Of a stretch of 64,000 nucleotides of DNA, positions 1 through 10,735 are shown in pieces; within the stretch, counting starts at the first letter, position 1, and every line of letters begins with the position of its first letter. This stretch comes from Euonymus europaeus. Its lineage: Eukaryota > Streptophyta > Magnoliopsida > Celastrales > Celastraceae. The notes under the pieces were generated by a model. The model ran no database searches and was not told where the DNA came from. It saw nothing but the letters and a program-made list of their open reading frames with translations. Made by a program: the position numbers and the translations under genes. The DNA lies in the NCBI GenBank assembly GCA_963580455.1, contig OY756958.1, positions 9,932,501 through 9,996,500 on the forward strand, written 5' to 3'.

Positions 1-160
1 CTTCTATGTAAAATTTTACGAGTATATGCTTCCTGGATTATTTTGATTCCAAAACCCCAACTTTCTATGACAAATAGACAAAAATTTTAAAAGCTCCTCA
101 TAGAGAGAGTTGTGCAATTTCGGACTATCAAAATTGCTCGGTGTACACTTTTTATTGTTC

Positions 161-259
161 TTCTATGTCAAATTTTACGAGTATAAGCTTCCTCGGTTAT
201 TTCGATGCCAAAACCCCAACTTTCTATGACAAATGGACAAAAACAATAAAAGCTCTTCC
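161..259 (+). repeat. Ancient internal similarity within the monomer
   Basis: TTCTATGTCAAAT, followed by TATAAGCTTCC (161-192), resembles TTCTATGACAAAT followed by AATAAAAGCTCTTCC (222-259), about 61 bases later with a small gap. The pattern holds in all monomer types. It may reflect an old duplication of a roughly 60-bp unit; chance similarity of AT-rich sequence is possible. Confidence 0.4.
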
Positions 260-502
260 AGAGAGAGAGTTGTGCAACTTCGGACTATCAAAATTGCTCG
301 GTTTACACTATTTATTGTTCTTCTATGTCAAATTACGAGTATATGCTTCCTGGATTATTTTGATTCCAAAACCCCAACTTTCTATGACAAATAGACAAAA
401 ATTTTAAAAGCTCCTCCTTAGAGAGAGTTGTGCAACTTCGGACTATCAAAATTGCTCGGTGTACACTTTTTATTGTTCTTCTATGTCAAATTTTACGAGT
501 AT
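185..502 (+). repeat. Representative A/B dimer, 318 bp
   Basis: The A monomer runs 185-342 (158 bp) and starts at a HindIII site, AAGCTT. The B monomer runs 343-502 (160 bp), with ATGCTT at the homologous place, so it lacks the site. A is two bases shorter because its tail reads CAAATTACG where others read CAAATTTTACG. The 318-bp dimer is exactly 106 codons, which explains the run of similar open frames in this block. The same dimer recurs at about 1,303, 1,621, 1,939 and many later positions. Confidence 0.9.
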
Positions 503-829
503 AAGCTTCCTCGGTTATTTCGATGCCAAAACCCCAACTTTCTATGACAAATGGACAAAAACAATAAAAGCTCTTCCAGAGAGAGAGTTGTGCAACTTCG
601 GACTATCAAAATTGCTCGGTGTACACTTTTTATTGTTCTTCTATGTCAAATTTTACGAGTATAAGCTTCCTCGGTTATTTCGATGCCAAAACCCCAACTT
701 TCTATGACAAATGGACAAAAACAATAAAAGCTCCTCTAGAGAGAGAGTTGTGCAACTTCGGACTATCAAAATTGCTCGGTGTACACTATTTATTGTTCTT
801 CTATGTAAAATTTTACGAGTATATGCTTC

Positions 830-1600
830 CTGGATTATTTTGATTCCAAAACCCCAACTTTCTATGGCAAATAGACAAAAATTTTAAAAGCTCCTCCTTA
901 GAGAGAGTTGTGCAACTTCGGACTATCAAAATTGCTCGGTGTACACTTTTATTGTTCTTCTATGTCAAATTTTACGAGTATAAGCTTCCTCGGTTATTTC
1001 GATGCCAAAACTCCAACTTTCTATGACAAATGGACAAAAACAATAAAAGCTCCTCTAGAGAGAGAGTTGTGCAACTTCGGACTATCAAAATTGCTCGGTG
1101 TACACTATTTATTGTTCTTCTATGTAAAATTTTACGAGTATATGCTTCCTGGATTATTTTGATTCCAAAACCCCAACTTTCTATGACAAATAGACAAAAA
1201 TTTTAAAAGCTCCTCATAGAGAGAGTTGTGCAATTTCGGACTATCAAAATTGCTCGGTGTACACTTTTTATTGTTCTTCTATGTCAAATTTTACGAGTAT
1301 AAGCTTCCTCGGTTATTTCGATGCCAAAACCCCAACTTTCTATGACAAATGGACAAAAACAATAAAAGCTCTTCCAGAGAGAGAGTTGTGCAACTTCGGA
1401 CTATCAAAATTGCTCGGTTTACACTATTTATTGTTCTTCTATGTCAAATTACGAGTATATGCTTCCTGGATTATTTTGATTCCAAAACCCCAACTTTCTA
1501 TGACAAATAGACAAAAATTTTAAAAGCTCCTCCTTAGAGAGAGTTGTGCAACTTCGGACTATCAAAATTGCTCGGTGTACACTTTTTATTGTTCTTCTAT
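830..1600 (+). repeat. Partial copy of 2,420-3,190 (offset 1,590 bp)
   Basis: Both segments share CTATGGCAAATAG just after the B box (866 and 2,456) and the rare four-T form GTGTACACTTTTATTG (941 and 2,531). They also share the next A/B dimer. They differ at GAGTTGTGC (here) versus GAGTTCTGC (2,654). The 1,590-bp offset is ten monomers, shorter than the 1,907-bp offset next to it, so at least two unequal exchanges shaped the area. Confidence 0.7.
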
Positions 1601-3160
1601 GTCAAATTTTACGAGTATAAGCATCCTCGGTTATTTCGATGCCAAAACCCCAACTTTCTATGACAAATGGACAAAAACAATAAAAGCTCTTCCAGAGAGA
1701 GAGTTGTGCAACTTCGGACTATCAAAATTGCTCGGTTTACACTATTTATTGTTCTTCTATGTCAAATTACGAGTATATGCTTCCTGGATTATTTTGATTC
1801 CAAAACCCCAACTTTCTATGACAAATAGACAAAAATTTTAAAAGCTCCTCCTTAGAGAGAGTTGTGCAACTTCGGACTATCAAAATTGCTCGGTGTACTC
1901 TTTTTATTGTTCTTCTATGTCAAATTTTACGAGTATAAGCTTCCTCGGTTATTTCGATGCCAAAACCCCAACTTTCTATGACAAATGGTCAAAAACAATA
2001 AAAGCTCCTCCAGAGAGAGAGTTGTGCAACTTCGGACTATCAAAATTGCTCGGTGTACACTATTTATTGTTCTTCTATGTCAAATTACGAGTATATGCTT
2101 CCTGGATTATTTTGATTCCAAAATCCCAACTTTCTATGACAAATAGACAAAAATTTTAAAAGCTCCTCCTTAGAGAGAGTTGTGCAACTTCGGACTATCA
2201 AAATTGCTCGGTGTACACTTTTTGTTGTTCTTCTATCTCAAATTTTACGAGTATAAGCTTCCTCGGTTATTTCGATGCCAAAACCCCAACTTTCTATGAC
2301 AAATGGACAAAAACAATAAAAGCTCTTCCAGAGAGAGAGTTGTGCAACTTCGGACTATCAAAATTGCTCGGTTTACACTATTTATTGTTCTTCTATGTCA
2401 AATTACGAGTATATGCTTCCTGGATTATTTTGATTCCAAAACCCCAACTTTCTATGGCAAATAGACAAAAATTTTAAAAGCTCCTCCTTAGAGAGAGTTG
2501 TGCAACTTCGGACTATCAAAATTGCTCGGTGTACACTTTTATTGTTCTTCTATGTCAAATTTTACGAGTATAAGCTTCCTCGGTTATTTCGATGCCAAAA
2601 CTCCAACTTTCTATGACAAATGGACAAAAACAATAAAAGCTCCTCTAGAGAGAGAGTTCTGCAACTTCGGACTATCAAAATTGCTCGGTGTACACTATTT
2701 ATTGTTCTTCTATGTAAAATTTTACGAGTATATGCTTCCTGGATTATTTTGATTCCAAAACCCCAACTTTCTATGACAAATAGACAAAAATTTTAAAAGC
2801 TCCTCATAGAGAGAGTTGTGCAATTTCGGACTATCAAAATTGCTCGGTGTACACTTTTTATTGTTCTTCTATGTCAAATTTTACGAGTATAAGCTTCCTC
2901 GGTTATTTCGATGCCAAAACCCCAACTTTCTATGACAAATGGACAAAAACAATAAAAGCTCTTCCAGAGAGAGAGTTGTGCAACTTCGGACTATCAAAAT
3001 TGCTCGGTTTACACTATTTATTGTTCTTCTATGTCAAATTACGAGTATATGCTTCCTGGATTATTTTGATTCCAAAACCCCAACTTTCTATGACAAATAG
3101 ACAAAAATTTTAAAAGCTCCTCCTTAGAGAGAGTTGTGCAACTTCGGACTATCAAAATTG
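1255..3160 (+). repeat. 1,907-bp HOR unit, copy 1 (12 monomers)
   Basis: Private variants recur exactly 1,907 bp later: GCATCCTCGG near 1,621, GTGTACTC near 1,893 together with AAATGGTC near 1,985, TTTTGTTGTTC with CTATCTC near 2,220, and GAGTTCTGC near 2,654. The unit is 12 monomers of mixed 158-160 bp. The left edge is uncertain because the first dimer is generic. Confidence 0.85.
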
Positions 3161-5067
3161 CTCGGTGTACACTTTTATTGTTCTTCTATGTCAAATTTTA
3201 CGAGTATAAGCTTCCTCGGTTATTTCGATGCCAAAACCCCAACTTTCTATGGCAAATGGACAAAAACAATAAAAGCTCTTCCAGAGAGAGAGTTGTGCAA
3301 CTTCGGACTATCAAAATTGCTCGGTTTACACTATTTATTGTTCTTCTATGTCAAATTACGAGTATATGCTTCCTGGATTATTTTGATTCCAAAACCCCAA
3401 CTTTCTATGACAAATAGACAAAAATTTTAAAAGCTCCTCCTTAGAGAGAGTTGTGCAACTTCGGACTATCAAAATTGCTCGGTGTACACTTTTTATTGTT
3501 CTTCTATGTCAAATTTTACGAGTATAAGCATCCTCGGTTATTTCGATGCCAAAACCCCAACTTTCTATGACAAATGGACAAAAACAATAAAAGCTCTTCC
3601 AGAGAGAGAGTTGTGCAACTTCGGACTATCAAAATTGCTCGGTTTACACTATTTATTGTTCTTCTATGTCAAATTACGAGTATATGCTTCCTGGATTATT
3701 TTGATTCCAAAACCCCAACTTTCTATGACAAATAGACAAAAATTTTAAAAGCTCCTCCTTAGAGAGAGTTGTGCAACTTCGGACTATCAAAATTGCTCGG
3801 TGTACTCTTTTTATTGTTCTTCTATGTCAAATTTTACGAGTATAAGCTTCCTCGGTTATTTCGATGCCAAAACCCCAACTTTCTATGACAAATGGTCAAA
3901 AACAATAAAAGCTCCTCCAGGGAGAGAGTTGTGCAACTTCGGACTATCAAAATTGCTCGGTGTACACTATTTATTGTTCTTCTATGTCAAATTACGAGTA
4001 TATGCTTCCTGGATTATTTTGATTCCAAAATCCCAACTTTCTATGACAAATAGACAAAAATTTTAAAAGCTCCTCCTTAGAGAGAGTTGTGCAACTTCGG
4101 ACTATCAAAATTGCTCGGTGTACACTTTTTGTTGTTCTTCTATCTCAAATTTTACGAGTATAAGCTTCCTCGGTTATTTCGATGCCAAAACCCCAACTTT
4201 CTATGACAAATGGACAAAAACAATAAAAGCTCTTCCAGAGAGAGAGTTGTGCAACTTCGGACTATCAAAATTGCTCGGTTTACACTATTTATTGTTCTTC
4301 TATGTCAAATTACGAGTATATGCTTCCTGGATTATTTTGATTCCAAAACCCCAACTTTCTATGGCAAATAGACAAAAATTTTAAAAGCTCCTCCTTAGAG
4401 AGAGTTGTGCAACTTCGGACTATCAAAATTGCTCGGTGTACACTTTTATTGTTCTTCTATGTCAAATTTTACGAGTATAAGCTTCCTCGGTTATTTCGAT
4501 GCCAAAACTCCAACTTTCTATGACAAATGGACAAAAACAATAAAAGCTCCTCTAGAGAGAGAGTTCTGCAACTTCGGACTATCAAAATTGCTCGGTGTAC
4601 ACTATTTATTGTTCTTCTATGTAAAATTTTACGAGTATATGCTTCCTGGATTATTTTGATTCCAAAACCCCAACTTTCTATGACAAATAGACAAAAATTT
4701 TAAAAGCTCCTCATAGAGAGAGTTGTGCAATTTCGGACTATCAAAATTGCTCGGTGTACACTTTTTATTGTTCTTCTATGTCAAATTTTACGAGTATAAG
4801 CTTCCTCGGTTATTTCGATGCCAAAACCCCAACTTTCTATGACAAATGGACAAAAACAATAAAAGCTCTTCCAGAGAGAGAGTTGTGCAACTTCGGACTA
4901 TCAAAATTGCTCGGTTTACACTATTTATTGTTCTTCTATGTCAAATTACGAGTATATGCTTCCTGGATTATTTTGATTCCAAAACCCCAACTTTCTATGA
5001 CAAATAGACAAAAATTTTAAAAGCTCCTCCTTAGAGAGAGTTGTGCAACTTCGGACTATCAAAATTG
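3161..5067 (+). repeat. 1,907-bp HOR unit, copy 2
   Basis: This repeats 1,255-3,160 with very few changes. I noticed a CCAGGGAGAG form near 3,918 (CCAGAGAGAG in copy 1) and CTATGGCAAATGG near 3,248, which copy 1 lacks. The match stops near 5,067, where GTGTACTC replaces the four-T GTGTACAC form expected from copy 1. Low divergence implies a recent duplication, or homogenisation by conversion. Confidence 0.85.
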
Positions 5068-5490
5068 CTCGGTGTACTCTTTTTATTGTTCTTCTATGTC
5101 AAATTTTACGAGTATAAGCTTCCTCGTTTATTTCGATGCCAAAACCCCAACTTTCTATGACAAATGGACAAAAACAATAAAAGCTCTTCCAGAGAGAGAG
5201 ATGTGCAACTTCGGACTATCAAAATTGCTCGGTGTACACTATTTATTGTTCTTCTATGTCAAATTACGAGTATATGCTTCCTGGATTATTTTGATTCCAA
5301 AATCCCAACTTTCTATGACAAATACACAAAAATTTTAAAAGCTCCTCCTTAGAGAGAGTTGTGCAACTTCGGACTATCAAAATTGCTCGGTGTACACTTT
5401 TTATTGTTCTTCTATGTCAAATTTTACGAGTATAAGCTTCCTCGGTTATTTCGATGCCAAAACCCCAACTTTCTATGACAAATGGACAAA
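5068..5490 (+). repeat. A/B monomers between the two HOR types
   Basis: These ordinary A/B monomers include private changes: CTCGTTTATTT near 5,124, GAGATGTGC near 5,200 and AATACACAAAAATT near 5,322. Their GTGTACTC start resembles the monomer near 1,893. I see nothing but satellite here. Confidence 0.7.
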
Positions 5491-7717
5491 AACAATAAAA
5501 GCTCTTCCAGAGAGAGAGTTGTGCAACTTCGGACTATCAAAATTGCTCGGTTTACACTATTTATTGTTCTTCTATGTCAAATTACGAGTATATGCTTCCT
5601 GGATTATTTTGATTCCAAAACCCCAACTTTCTATGACAAATAGACAAAAATTTTAAAAGCTCCTCCTTAGAGAGAGTTGTGCAACTTCGGACTATCAAAA
5701 TTACTCGGTGTACACTTTTTATTGTTCTTCTATGTCAAATTTTACGAGTATAAGCTTCCTCGGTTATTTCGATGCCAAAACCCCAACTTTCTATGACAAA
5801 TGGACAAAAACAATAAAAGCTCTTCCAGAGAGAGAGTTGTGCAACTTCGGACTATCAAAATTGCTCGGTTTACACTATTTATTGTTCTTCTATGTCAAAT
5901 TACGAGTATATGCTTCCTGGATTATTTTGATTCCAAAACCCCAACTTTCTATGACAAATAGACAAAAATTTTAAAAGCTCCTCCTTAGAGAGAGTTGTGC
6001 AACTTCGGACTATCAAAATTGCTCGGTGTACACTTTTTATTGTTCTTCTATGTCAAATTTTACGAGTATAAGCTTCCTCGGTTATTTCGATGCCAAAACC
6101 CCAACTTTCTATGAAAAATGGACAAAAACAATAAAAGCTCCTCTAGAGAGAGAGTTGTGCAACTTCGGACGATCAAAATTGCTCGGTGTACACTATTTAT
6201 TGTTCTTCTATGTCAAATTTTACGAGTATATGCTTCCTGGATTATTTTGATTCCAAAACCCCAACTTTCTATGACAAATGGACAAAAATTTTAAAAGCTC
6301 CTCATAGAGAGAGTTGTGCAATTTCGGACTATCAAAATTGCTCGGTGTACACTTTTTATTGTTCTTCTATGTCAAATTTTACGAGTATAAGCTTCCTCGG
6401 TTATTTCGATGCCAAAACCACAACTTTCTATGACAAATGGACAAAAACAATAAAAGCTCTTCCAGAGAGAGAGTTGTGCAACTTCGGACTATCAAAATTG
6501 CTCGGTTTACACTATTTATTGTTCTTCTATGTCAAATAACGAGTATATGCTTCCTGGATTATTTTGATTCCAAAACCCCAACTTTCTATGACAAATAGAC
6601 AAAAATTTTAAAAGCTCCTCCTTAGAGAGAGTTCTGCAACTTCGGACTATCAAAATTGCTCGGTGTACACTTTTTATTGTTCTTCTATGTCAAATTTTAC
6701 GAGTATAAGCTTCCTCGGTTATTTCGATGCAAAACCCCAACTTTCTATGACAAATGGACAAAAACAATAAAAGCTCTTCCAGAGAGAGAGTTGTGCAACT
6801 TCGGACTATCAAAATTGCTCGGTGTACACTATTTATTGTTCTTCTATGTCAAATTACGAGTATATGCTTCCTGGATTATTTTGATTCCAAAACCCCAACT
6901 TTCTATGACAAATAGACAAAAATTTTAAAAGCTCCTCCTTAGAGAGAGTTGTGCAACTTCGGACTATCAAAATTGCTCGGTGTACACTTTTTATTGTTCT
7001 TCTATGTCAAATTTTACGAGTATAAGCTTCCTCGGTTATTTCGATGCCAAAACCCCAACTTTCTATGACAAATGGACAAAAATAATAAAAGCTCTTCCAG
7101 AGAGAGAGTTGTGCAACTTCGGACTATCAAAATTGCTCGGTTTACACTATTTATTGTTCTTCTATGTCAAATTTTACGAGTATATGCTTCCTGGATTATT
7201 TTGATTCCAAAACCCCAACTTTCTATGACAAATAGACAAAAATTTTAAAAGCTCCTCATAGAGAGAGTTGTGCAATTTCGGAACATCAAAATTGCTCGGC
7301 GTACACTTTTTATTGTTCTTCTATGTCAACTTTTACGAGTATATGCTTCCTGGATTATTTCGATGCCAAAACCCCAACTTTCTATGACAAATGGACAAAA
7401 ACAATAAAAGCTCTTCCAGAGAGAGAGTTGTGCAACTTCGGACTATCAAAATTGCTCGGTGTACACTATTTATTGTTCTTCTATGTCAAATTACGAGTAT
7501 ATGCTTCCTGGAATATTTTGATTCCAAAACCCCAACTTTCTATGACAAATAGACAAAAATTTTACAAGCTCCTCCTTAGAGAGAGTTGTGCAACTTCGGA
7601 CTATCAAAATTGCTCAGTGTACACTTTTTATTGTTCTTCTATGTCAAATTTTACGAGTATAAGCTTCCTCGGTTATTTCGATGCCAAAACCCCAACTTTC
7701 TATGACAAATGGACAAA
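5491..7717 (+). repeat. 2,227-bp HOR unit, copy 1 (14 monomers)
   Basis: At least twelve private variants recur exactly 2,227 bp downstream. They include TTACTCGG (about 5,701), CGGACGATC (6,167), AACCACAAC (6,415), CAAATAACG (6,534), GAGTTCTGC (6,631), the one-base deletion GATGCAAAACC (6,727), AAAATAATAAAAG (7,079), CGGAACATC (7,278), GTCAACTTTTACG (7,327), TGGAATATT (7,509), TTTTACAAGC (7,560) and CTCAGTGTAC (7,613). Homology with the downstream copy extends a little left, to about 5,390. Confidence 0.92.
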
Positions 7718-9944
7718 AACAATAAAAGCTCTTCCAGAGAGAGAGTTGTGCAACTTCGGACTATCAAAATTGCTCGGTTTACACTATTTATTGTTCTTCT
7801 ATGTCAAATTACGAGTATATGCTTCCTGGATTATTTTGATTCCAAAACCCCAACTTTCTATGACAAATAGACAAAAATTTTAAAAGCTCCTCCTTAGAGA
7901 GAGTTGTGCAACTTCGGACTATCAAAATTACTCGGTGTACACTTTTTATTGTTCTTCTATGTCAAATTTTACGAGTATAAGCTTCCTCGGTTATTTCGAT
8001 GCCAAAACCCCAACTTTCTATGACAAATGGACAAAAACAATAAAAGCTCTTCCAGAGAGAGAGTTGTGCAACTTCGGACTATCAAAATTGCTCGGTTTAC
8101 ACTATTTATTGTTCTTCTATGTCAAATTACGAGTATATGCTTCCTGGATTATTTTGATTCCAAAACCCCAACTTTCTATGACAAATAGACAAAAATTTTA
8201 AAAGCTCCTCCTTAGAGAGAGTTGTGCAACTTCGGACTATCAAAATTGCTCGGTGTACACTTTTTATTGTTCTTCTATGTCAAATTTTACGAGTATAAGC
8301 TTCCTCGGTTATTTCGATGCCAAAACCCCAACTTTCTATGAAAAATGGACAAAAACAATAAAAGCTCCTCTAGAGAGAGAGTTGTGCAACTTCGGACGAT
8401 CAAAATTGCTCGGTGTACACTATTTATTGTTCTTCTATGTCAAATTTTACGAGTATATGCTTCCTGGATTATTTTGATTCCAAAACCCCAACTTTCTATG
8501 ACAAATGGACAAAAATTTTAAAAGCTCCTCATAGAGAGAGTTGTGCAATTTCGGACTATCAAAATTGCTCGGTGTACACTTTTTATTGTTCTTCTATGTC
8601 AAATTTTACGAGTATAAGCTTCCTCGGTTATTTCGATGCCAAAACCACAACTTTCTATGACAAATGGACAAAAACAATAAAAGCTCTTCCAGAGAGAGAG
8701 TTGTGCAACTTCGGACTATCAAAATTGCTCGGTTTACACTATTTATTGTTCTTCTATGTCAAATAACGAGTATATGCTTCCTGGATTATTTTGATTCCAA
8801 AACCCCAACTTTCTATGACAAATAGACAAAAATTTTAAAAGCTCCTCCTTAGAGAGAGTTCTGCAACTTCGGACTATCAAAATTGCTCGGTGTACACTTT
8901 TTATTGTTCTTCTATGTCAAATTTTACGAGTATAAGCTTCCTCGGTTATTTCGATGCAAAACCCCAACTTTCTATGACAAATGGACAAAAACAATAAAAG
9001 CTCTTCCAGAGAGAGAGTTGTGCAACTTCGGACTATCAAAATTGCTCGGTGTACACTATTTATTGTTCTTCTATGTCAAATTACGAGTATATGCTTCCTG
9101 GATTATTTTGATTCCAAAACCCCAACTTTCTATGACAAATAGACAAAAATTTTAAAAGCTCCTCCTTAGAGAGAGTTGTGCAACTTCGGACTATCAAAAT
9201 TGCTCGGTGTACACTTTTTATTGTTCTTCTATGTCAAATTTTACGAGTATAAGCTTCCTCGGTTATTTCGATGCCAAAACCCCAACTTTCTATGACAAAT
9301 GGACAAAAATAATAAAAGCTCTTCCAGAGAGAGAGTTGTGCAACTTCGGACTATCAAAATTGCTCGGTTTACACTATTTATTGTTCTTCTATGTCAAATT
9401 TTACGAGTATATGCTTCCTGGATTATTTTGATTCCAAAACCCCAACTTTCTATGACAAATAGACAAAAATTTTAAAAGCTCCTCATAGAGAGAGTTGTGC
9501 AATTTCGGAACATCAAAATTGCTCGGCGTACACTTTTTATTGTTCTTCTATGTCAACTTTTACGAGTATATGCTTCCTGGATTATTTCGATGCCAAAACC
9601 CCAACTTTCTATGACAAATGGACAAAAACAATAAAAGCTCTTCCAGAGAGAGAGTTGTGCAACTTCGGACTATCAAAATTGCTCGGTGTACACTATTTAT
9701 TGTTCTTCTATGTCAAATTACGAGTATATGCTTCCTGGAATATTTTGATTCCAAAACCCCAACTTTCTATGACAAATAGACAAAAATTTTACAAGCTCCT
9801 CCTTAGAGAGAGTTGTGCAACTTCGGACTATCAAAATTGCTCAGTGTACACTTTTTATTGTTCTTCTATGTCAAATTTTACGAGTATAAGCTTCCTCGGT
9901 TATTTCGATGCCAAAACCCCAACTTTCTATGACAAATGGACAAA
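7718..9944 (+). repeat. 2,227-bp HOR unit, copy 2
   Basis: This carries every private variant listed for 5,491-7,717, and I saw no difference between the copies by eye. It ends at about 9,944, mid-monomer, where the A-type sequence switches to a different family (CCCTTTAAAGCTACTCC, then GAGTTGAGC). This is the youngest-looking duplication in the left third. An assembly duplication artefact would look the same and cannot be excluded from the sequence alone. Confidence 0.92.
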
Positions 9945-10735
9945 ACCCTTTAAAGCTACTCCATAGAGAGAGTTGAGCAATTTCGGACCATAAAAGTTAC
10001 TCTGTGTACACTTTTTATAGTTATTCTATGTCAAATTTTACGAGTATAAGCTTCATCGATTATTTCGATGCCAAAACCCCAAGTTTCTTCGACAAATGGA
10101 CAAAACCGTTTAAAGCTCCTCCATAGAGTCAGTTGAGCAACTTCGGACTATCAAAGTTGCTCGGTGTACACTTTTTGTTGTTCTTCTATGTCAAATTTTA
10201 CGAGTATAAGCTTCCTTGATTATTTCGATGCCAAAACCCCAACTTTCTATGACAAATGGACAAACCGTTTAAAGCTCCTCCATAGAGTCAGTCGAGCAAC
10301 TTCGGACTATCAAAGTGCTCGGTGTATTCTTTTTATTGTTTTTATATGTCAAATTTTACGTGTATAAGCTTCCTAGATTATTTCAATGCGAAAACAACAA
10401 CTTTATAAGATAAATGGATAAAAACGTTAAAAGCTCCTCCATAGAGAGAATTAAGCAACTTCTAATCATCAAAATTGCTCGGTGTACACTATTTATTGTT
10501 CTTCTATGTCAAATTTTACGAGTATATACTTCCTGGATTATTTTGATTCCAAAACCCCAACTTTCTATGACAAATGGACAAAAACATTAAAAGCTTCTCC
10601 ATGGAGAGAGTTTTGCAACTTCGGACTATCAAAATTGCTCGATGTACACTTTTTATTGTTCTTCTATGTCAAATTTTACGAGTATAAGCTTCCTCGGTTA
10701 TTTCGATGCCAAAACCCCAACTTTCTATAAAAAAT
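9530..10735 (+). repeat. Triplicated 1.2-kb segment, copy 1 (others near 13,411 and 19,677)
   Basis: Colinear variants place this segment 3,881 bp upstream of a second copy and about 10,147 bp upstream of a third. Shared marks are CTCAGTGTAC (9,840; 13,722; 19,988), the junction into CCCTTTAAAGCTACTCC, CATAAAAGTTACT, TTTTTATAGTTATTC, CTTCATCGATT, CCAAGTTTCT, GTCGAGCAAC and GTGTATTC. The segment bridges the A/B family and the diverged family, so the mid-monomer junction at 9,944 was copied together with its surroundings. Confidence 0.8.
10135..10171 (+). other. Example of intact monomer hairpin plus GTGTACAC palindrome
   Basis: GAGCAACTT (10,135-10,143) and AAGTTGCTC (10,154-10,162) are perfect reverse complements around a ten-base loop. 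One G separates them from the 8-bp palindrome GTGTACAC (10,164-10,171). Another intact example is 32,130-32,166. The same pair occurs in many monomers of the middle and right blocks. Short dyad symmetries are known features of several centromeric satellites; a role here is inference. Confidence 0.85.

Larger units (their letters stand above)
1..9944 (+). repeat. Left block: A/B-family satellite
   Basis: Two monomer types dominate. Type A carries AAGCTTCCTCGG, GATGCC and ACAATAAAAGCTC. Type B carries ATGCTTCCTGG, TTTTGATTCC and AATAGACAAAAATTTTAAAAG. They mostly alternate, with occasional A-A neighbours (for example 503-662 followed by 663-822). Most monomers carry GTGCAACTT paired with AAATTGCTC, so the hairpin found elsewhere has a mismatch here. 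The block is the most homogeneous part of the window and lacks both the 49-bp duplication and the E-type monomer. It ends abruptly inside a monomer near 9,944, where the ACAATAAAAGCTC stretch changes to CCCTTTAAAGCTACTCC. Confidence 0.9.

Noticed and set aside
7323..7883. Open frame of 186 codons and dozens of 70-140 codon frames on the + strand
   Set aside because: All translate the same satellite monomer. They stay open because 159 and 318 bp are multiples of three, and the longest arises from a TTTTAAAAG to TTTTACAAG change. They lack promoters and conserved start context, and have the same substitution pattern in all frames. Not genes.
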